Below are positions 59,420 to 64,000 of a DNA stretch of 64,000 nt, piece by piece. The notes below the pieces were generated by a model, which was not told the origin of the DNA, made no database searches, and saw only the letters and a program-made list of their open reading frames with translations. The number at the start of each line of letters is the position of its first letter. Within the stretch, counting starts at the first letter, position 1. The DNA lies in assembly GCF_000238595.1 (NCBI RefSeq), contig NZ_AGTS01000078.1:248001-312000 (forward strand). The letters run 5' to 3'. A program made the position numbers and the translations under genes. This stretch comes from Acidovorax sp. NO-1. GTDB lineage: Bacteria; Pseudomonadota; Gammaproteobacteria; Burkholderiales; Burkholderiaceae_C.

Positions 59420-60457
59420 ATGGTCGATACCGCCATCTACATCGGGCGTTTTGAGCCCGTGCACAACGGCCACATGGCGCTGCTGCAGCGCGCGCTCGAC
59501 AGCGCGCAGCAGGTCATCGTGGTGGTGGGCTCGGCCTGGCAGGCGCGCTCGCCCAAGAACCCCTTCACCTGGCAGGAGCGCGAAGCCATGCTGCGCGCCG
59601 CACTGCCTGCCGCCGACGCCGCCCGGGTGCAGGTGCTGCCCATGCGCGATTACTACAACGAAGCCGTGTGGGTGCAGGCCGTGCGCCAGGGCGTGGCGCG
59701 TTTGACCGCACCGGGGGCGCACGGCGCAAGTGTGGGGCTGGTGGGCCACTTCAAGGACGCGACCAGCGGCTACCTCAGCGCCTTCCCCGGCTGGGAGCTG
59801 ATCCATGTGGAGCGCCAGGGGCCGATTGACGCCACGGCCATCCGCGATGCGTACTTTGGTGCCACGCCCGACACCGTGGCACCGGCCCTCGCCCCCCTGG
59901 CCAGCCAGATGCCCGCCAGCACCCTGGCCACGCTGACCGAGTTTGCGCACACCCCGCACTACCTGGCGCTGCAGCAGGAGTGGCAGATGCTGCGCAGCTA
60001 CCGCCAGGCCTGGGCCGCCGCGCCCTACCCGCCCGTGTTCGTGACGGTGGACGCCGTGCTGCGCTGCCAGGACCATGTGCTGCTGATCCGCCGCGCCCAC
60101 GCACCCGGCAAAGGCCAGCTGGCCGTGCCCGGCGGCTTCATCGAACAGCGCGAAACCGTGTGGCAGTCATGCCTGCGCGAACTTGTGGAAGAAACCCACT
60201 GCCACCTGCCCGAAGCCACCATGCGCGCCGCGCTGCAGTCCGTGGCCGTTTTCGACCACCCCGACCGCAGCCAGCGCGGCCGCACGATTACGCATGCGCA
60301 CTACTTTGATCTGGGGGACGCACAGTTCCCGGTGGTGCAGGCCGATGACGACGCGATGCTGGTGCAGTGGACGCGAATCGACCAACTGGCTTGCCTGGAA
60401 GAAGAGTTCTTTGAAGACCACTTTCACATGCTGGACCACTTCTTGAATATCACATGA
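59420..60457 (+). CDS. nadM: Bifunctional NMN adenylyltransferase/Nudix hydrolase (NadM-type)
   Basis: A bifunctional protein of 345 residues. The N-terminal adenylyltransferase domain (1-175) has the nucleotidyltransferase motif YIGRFEPVHNGHMALL and a NadM-like DATAIRDAYFG. The C-terminal domain (200-345) is a complete Nudix hydrolase: the box GGFIEQRETVWQSCLREL continues with VEET, which satisfies GX5EX7REXXEE. This fusion is known from Francisella and Synechocystis, where it links NMN/NaMN adenylation to ADP-ribose cleavage. It ends the NrtR-linked NAD cluster and could supply or remove the ligand sensed by NrtR (inference). Confidence 0.94.
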   Translation: MVDTAIYIGRFEPVHNGHMALLQRALDSAQQVIVVVGSAWQARSPKNPFTWQEREAMLRAALPAADAARVQVLPMRDYYNEAVWVQAVRQGVARLTAPGAHGASVGLVGHFKDATSGYLSAFPGWELIHVERQGPIDATAIRDAYFGATPDTVAPALAPLASQMPASTLATLTEFAHTPHYLALQQEWQMLRSYRQAWAAAPYPPVFVTVDAVLRCQDHVLLIRRAHAPGKGQLAVPGGFIEQRETVWQSCLRELVEETHCHLPEATMRAALQSVAVFDHPDRSQRGRTITHAHYFDLGDAQFPVVQADDDAMLVQWTRIDQLACLEEEFFEDHFHMLDHFLNIT

Positions 60458-60738
60458 TTGTTGCAAAGCATCATCTGAAGGAGTTGTGCGTCGCACTATC
60501 AGAAAGAAGCAGCACCTCCTTCATGCCCCGTGCAACAACTCGTGGCGGTTGCTTCCCGATGTAAAAACACTGGGAGTATGTGCAACCCCTGGATACGATT
60601 CTGGCGGCTTTTTTCATGCCTGTAAGCGGATTTTTACCCGTTCACAAGTCGTAGCCCACATCGCCGCGTCAGTCCTTTCGAAGGAGCGCGGGTATTTGTA
60701 GGGTCGAATCATTCACTCTCTATGAAGGCACACAGCAA

Positions 60739-61701
60739 ATGGCAGCCGTACCCGGCCACTTTGAGTACCCCATCAAGGATCGAGATACTCTGTCATCGAT
60801 TCTGCAAACTATCTACGGTGTCAGCCAATCCGATCCGCAGTACAGCCGTTGCCTTCAGTATCTGCTTGCACTCAATCCACACATAAAAAATCCTGATCGC
60901 ATCCGTGCGGGTGATGTGCTTCGGTTGAATGAACCCCTGGTTGAGGAGGCCCACAAAGGCAACGACCCGCCGCCGCACATCGTCAATACGCCGTTGATCA
61001 GCGAGGGGGTGAAGAGCGCGGATGCGGCAGGCTTTCAAGCAGTGACCTGGATGGCCGACAACAGCAACTCCTTTCTCATCCCCGGTTCTGTCATTGCGAG
61101 CGGAGGAGCAAATTTGCTTAGCGGCGGAAACGTCTCGCTCATCCATCAGATGAGCGACCACTATGCAAGCTACAAATCAGGCAACCTGACGAAAGGCCAG
61201 TACGACTATCGCCGGGCTTTAGCCCTTCGAAGGTTTCAAACCAACATTGGCCCTATGGACCGCTTGCTCTTCGGGAACGGCGGGAGTCAACAGTCGCTTC
61301 GCATCGCGCGTGCAGGAGGCGTTCCAGCCAATGCCAATCTGGCACGCCACGCGAGTCGACTCCAGCGATTGGGTCAGGTGGCGAATAAAGGGGGAGTTGT
61401 ACTGACGGGAGTGGGCCTCGCTGCGTCATGCATACAAATCGCCAACACCACGAGTCAGAACGAGAAGAATCAGATATTCGTTGAAAGCGTTGCTGGATCT
61501 GTCACAGGTTTGGTGGGCGGAGCAGCGGTGGGACTATTTCTTGTGTCGAATCCCGTAGGTTGGGGTACCGCATTGTTACTCGCGGCCGGCACAGCCGCTT
61601 GGGGTTACAACGCAGGAAAAGCGTCACGCTGGGCGTATGATCGGTGGGGAAATTCTGCTGACCTCGTTTCTGCAACTCACATCAGCCAGATATGTCACTA
61701 A
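60739..61701 (+). CDS. LysM-like protein with glycine-rich membrane segment, candidate toxin
   Basis: A protein of 320 residues, not assigned to a named family. Residues ~8-70 resemble a LysM or LysM-like peptidoglycan-binding unit (YPIKDRDTLSSILQTIYG, LLALNPHIKNPDRIRAGDVLRL). The middle is soluble. Residues ~245-295 form two long hydrophobic, glycine-zipper-like stretches (VAGSVTGLVGGAAVGLFLVS, GWGTALLLAAGTAAWGYNAG), as in pore-forming or membrane-depolarising effectors. There is no signal peptide. The stop overlaps the start of a small membrane protein, an arrangement common for toxin/immunity pairs. No secretion genes (VgrG, PAAR, Rhs) are in view, so export is unexplained. Confidence 0.5.
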   Translation: MAAVPGHFEYPIKDRDTLSSILQTIYGVSQSDPQYSRCLQYLLALNPHIKNPDRIRAGDVLRLNEPLVEEAHKGNDPPPHIVNTPLISEGVKSADAAGFQAVTWMADNSNSFLIPGSVIASGGANLLSGGNVSLIHQMSDHYASYKSGNLTKGQYDYRRALALRRFQTNIGPMDRLLFGNGGSQQSLRIARAGGVPANANLARHASRLQRLGQVANKGGVVLTGVGLAASCIQIANTTSQNEKNQIFVESVAGSVTGLVGGAAVGLFLVSNPVGWGTALLLAAGTAAWGYNAGKASRWAYDRWGNSADLVSATHISQICH

Positions 61702-62087
61702 TTACGCCCCACAATATTTTTATGACCACTATGTGGGGTGGGATTATTTTTTTAGCTACGGGGCCAGCTATTTTTCTAGCTCTTCATTTCCTGATGCCGA
61801 AGCAATTCCTAGAAAAATATTTCACCAGCCCATTTTTTCAGATTTGGGAAATTAATGCATTTAACATATTTCCATCGACATTTATGCGAACAGTCATGTT
61901 GACAGGTGTTATTGCATTTCCAAAATTGGGCAAAAAAAGAAAACTGACCGACGCTCATTTGGATGCACCCCTATGGTACAAAATCTTTTCGAAAACGTAC
62001 TGGATATATTTCTTAACCCTGGGCGGCCTTTTCGTCATAAGTCTTATTGGTCTGGTTGCTTACACCGTTGCCATAGATAACCTGTAG
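61692..62087 (+). CDS. Small multi-pass membrane protein, candidate immunity protein
   Basis: A 131-residue protein with about three membrane segments (residues ~13-34 WGGIIFLATGPAIFLALHFL, ~62-78 and ~103-127 YFLTLGGLFVISLIGLVAYT) separated by a basic loop (FPKLGKKRKLTDAHL). It starts 10 bp before the end of the upstream gene and has markedly AT-rich codon use. An inner-membrane immunity protein would be expected to neutralise a membrane-acting toxin, which fits its neighbour. I do not recognise a family. Confidence 0.5.
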   Translation: MSLITPHNIFMTTMWGGIIFLATGPAIFLALHFLMPKQFLEKYFTSPFFQIWEINAFNIFPSTFMRTVMLTGVIAFPKLGKKRKLTDAHLDAPLWYKIFSKTYWIYFLTLGGLFVISLIGLVAYTVAIDNL

Positions 62088-62184
62088 AACGCGCACCCGC
62101 GCTTTGCAAAAACTTAATTCAGATACGCCGTCTCAACCGTGAAACCAACGGGAATGAGGACCGCAGACCCCTCCCAATCCGAAA

Positions 62185-62640
62185 TCACGCCACGCGGAAC
62201 TTGCCCACCGTCTGCGACAGATCTTGCGCGAGGACTGGTCGATGGACACCATCGTGCCCACCACTTGCTGCACCACGTCGCCACCGCGCACTGCCATGTC
62301 GGATGCGGCACGGGCCAGTTCGTCGGCGCGCTTGGCGTTGGCGGCGTTTTGCTGCACGGTGGACGTGAGTTGCTCCATCAACGCGGCCGTCTCCTGCAGC
62401 GCGCTGGCCTGCGACTCGGTGCGCGCCGACAGGTCGCCATTGCCGGCGGCGATCTCGGACGACGCGGTGGTGATGGAGTCGGTGCTGTCGCGCACCTGCT
62501 TTACCAGGTGCGAAAGGTTGTCGCGCATGGCGCGGATGGCGCGGATGGCGTGCAGGATGCTGGTGGTGTCGCCGGGCAATGTCTGCACGTCCACCGCCAA
62601 ATTGCGCAGGCCGCACGGCGACAGGGATTGGCACCCGCTC
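62185..62640 (-). pseudogene. Methyl-accepting chemotaxis protein remnant with internal deletion
   Basis: On the minus strand, a coherent chemoreceptor signalling-domain segment is present: ILHAIRAIRAMRDNLSHLVK, TDSITTASSEIAAGNGDLSA, RTESQASALQETAALMEQLT, TVQQNAANAKRADELARAAS, VVQQVVGTMVSIDQSS. In normal receptors this is followed by the hairpin tip and a long return helix. Here it jumps directly to a frame reading LSQTVGKFRVA and a stop, which looks like a receptor C-terminus. The sensor domain is also missing. So both the N-terminal part and about 150 internal codons are lost; the gene cannot make a working receptor. Confidence 0.65.
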
Positions 62641-62776
62641 GGGGCGCAGGTGTAACAGCCTCGGAAATGCGGCGCACCCGCAACGCCACAGCCAACCCGA
62701 AAGGTGTTGGCTGGGAGTTTCGAGTCACTGGCGACAGCCAGCGGCAGCGATGGATAGAGTGCGATGGACCAGAGGC

Positions 62777-64000
62777 TCAGGTGCCCGCCCGCTCCAACAT
62801 CGCATGCAGCAGCACATTGCACCCTGCCTCGATGTGCTCGGGCTTGGCGTCTTCAATCTCATTGTGGCTGATGCCGTCCTTGCACGGGATGAACACCATG
62901 CCCGCAGGCGCCAGGCGGGCCATGTACACCGCGTCGTGCCCCGCGCCCGACACAGCAGGCATGTGGCTGTAGCCCAGCTTGGCGGCAGCGCGGCCCACGG
63001 CGTCCACGCAGTCGGGATGGAAAACCTGGGCGGGGTAGTTGGACACCAGGTCGATCTTGATTGGCAGGCCACTCTCGGCACTGAGCTTGGCGGCCACGGC
63101 GCGGATGTCCTGGTCCATGCTGTCGCATTCGGCGTCGGTGGCGTTGCGCAAGTCAATGCTGAACTTGACCTGGCCGGGGATGACGTTGCGGCTGTTGGGG
63201 TGCACGTGCACCATGCCGACCGTGCCGCGGCCGTGCGGCGGGTGGCGATGGGCGCAGGCCACCACCTCCTGCATCAGCTGCGCGGCGACCTGCAATGCGT
63301 CCTTGCGCAGGGCCATGGGCGTGGGGCCTGCGTGGGCTTCCATGCCGGTCACCGTGCAGTCGTACCAGCGGATGCCCAGCACGCCGCTGACCACGCCGAT
63401 GGTCTTGTTGTTGTCTTCCAGCACCGGGCCTTGTTCGATGTGGGTTTCGAAGTACGCGCCGATGGGGTGGTCGCCGGGTTCTTGGTCGCCGATGTAGCCG
63501 ATGCGCTCGAGCTCGCCTTTGACCGATTTGCCTTCGGTGTCGGTGGCGGCGTAGGCGTGTTCCAAAGTGAAGGCTTTGGCGAACACGCCGGAGCCCATCA
63601 TCACGGGCACGAAGCGGCTGCCTTCCTCGTTGGTCCAGAACGCCACCTCAATGGGGGCCTCGGTTTCGATGCCGTGGTCGTTGAGCGTGCGCACCACCTC
63701 AATGCCTGCCAGCACGCCGTAGTTGCCATCGAACTTGCCGCCGGTGGGCTGGGTGTCGATGTGGCTGCCGGTCATGATGGGTGGCAGGTTGTTGTTGCGG
63801 CCGGGGCGGCGCATGAAGCCGTTGCCGATCTTGTCGATGGTGACGGTCATGCCTGCCTCGCGCGCCCAGCGGGTGACGAGGTCACGGCCCTGCTTGTCCA
63901 GGTCGGTGAGGGTCAGGCGGCACACGCCGCCCTTGGGCGTGGCGCCGATCTGGGCCAGCTCCATGAGCGACGCCCACAGGCGATCGCCGTTGATGCGCAG
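62777..64000 (-). CDS. M20-family N-carbamoyl-amino-acid hydrolase/amidase (5' end outside window)
   Basis: The frame is open to the right edge, so the N-terminus is missing. From LRINGDRLWASLMELAQIGA the product is an M20/peptidase-dimerisation Zn-dependent hydrolase of the beta-ureidopropionase/N-carbamoyl-L-amino acid hydrolase (HyuC/AmaB) group. Metal ligands are in IMTGSHIDTQPTGGKFDGNYG, FWTNEEGSRF, FETHIEQGPVLED and SGAGHDAVYMA. The dimerisation domain has GMEAHAGPTPMALRKDAL. Substrates may be N-carbamoyl amino acids, ureidopropionate or allantoate-like compounds. No neighbouring pyrimidine or hydantoin genes are visible to decide. Confidence 0.88.
   Translation of the reverse strand: MRINGDRLWASLMELAQIGATPKGGVCRLTLTDLDKQGRDLVTRWAREAGMTVTIDKIGNGFMRRPGRNNNLPPIMTGSHIDTQPTGGKFDGNYGVLAGIEVVRTLNDHGIETEAPIEVAFWTNEEGSRFVPVMMGSGVFAKAFTLEHAYAATDTEGKSVKGELERIGYIGDQEPGDHPIGAYFETHIEQGPVLEDNNKTIGVVSGVLGIRWYDCTVTGMEAHAGPTPMALRKDALQVAAQLMQEVVACAHRHPPHGRGTVGMVHVHPNSRNVIPGQVKFSIDLRNATDAECDSMDQDIRAVAAKLSAESGLPIKIDLVSNYPAQVFHPDCVDAVGRAAAKLGYSHMPAVSGAGHDAVYMARLAPAGMVFIPCKDGISHNEIEDAKPEHIEAGCNVLLHAMLERAGT

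Noticed and set aside
60486-60701. 71-residue open frame between nadM and the LysM-like gene
   Set aside because: No ribosome site, odd composition and no recognisable motif; the 281-bp gap is treated as noncoding.

Overview
The window looks like chromosome of a Comamonadaceae betaproteobacterium, closest in style to Acidovorax. The support is high GC, an mlaFED-mlaA-mlaC-mlaB order, pilMNOPQ beside aroB, resBC/cytochrome c4/engB, msrPQ, and many gene joins by ATGA overlaps. Most genes are conserved housekeeping genes. Accessory material is limited to a few spots.

Layout. 1-3527 (+): tail of a family-2 glycosyltransferase, a TolC-like protein carrying a C-terminal barrel-like domain (frameshifted in a G run), and a HlyD-type adaptor; together they look like an exopolysaccharide synthesis/export locus. 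3615-12329 (-): bolA/ibaG, murA, hisG, hisD, then an island with a VapBC-type toxin-antitoxin pair and an unknown gene, then hisC-hisB-hisH-hisA. 12434-18282 (-): an ABC-2 exporter (permease frameshifted) and the complete mlaFEDACB lipid-transport operon. 18631-24890 (-): glutamate synthase gltBD (gltD frameshifted). 25071-29087: REP-associated transposase, BON lipoprotein, methyltransferase, DUF1415, dNTPase. 29151-36922 (-): type IV pilus genes pilMNOPQ, an Ig-fold lipoprotein where aroK would be expected, and aroB. 37197-49137: PBP1A, frataxin, LptM-like lipoprotein, metallo-beta-lactamase-fold protein, msrQP, cytochrome c maturation resBC, cytochrome c4, engB, a hydrolase. 49187-53194: two LpxL-type acyltransferases, a SAM-II-type riboswitch in front of metK, DUF1328 and hemerythrin proteins. 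53261-60457: a heme-motif diguanylate cyclase, then an NAD-salvage cluster (NrtR-like repressor facing a nicotinamidase, pncB, nadE and bifunctional nadM-nudix). 60739-62087: a LysM-like, glycine-zipper protein overlapping a small membrane protein, a candidate toxin/immunity pair. 62185-62640: chemoreceptor remnant. 62777-64000: M20-type amidase, cut by the window edge.

Three observations cut across regions. (1) A family of about 45-55 bp palindromic repeats occurs eight times between genes, often touching start or stop codons. (2) Four genes each appear to lack a single G/C base; because one of them is gltD, sequencing or assembly error should be excluded before calling these mutations. (3) The strongest regulatory finds are the metK leader (SAM-II-like aptamer plus a complementary sequence able to mask the ribosome binding site and start codon) and the VapBC operator/promoter, which now sits directly upstream of hisCBHA.
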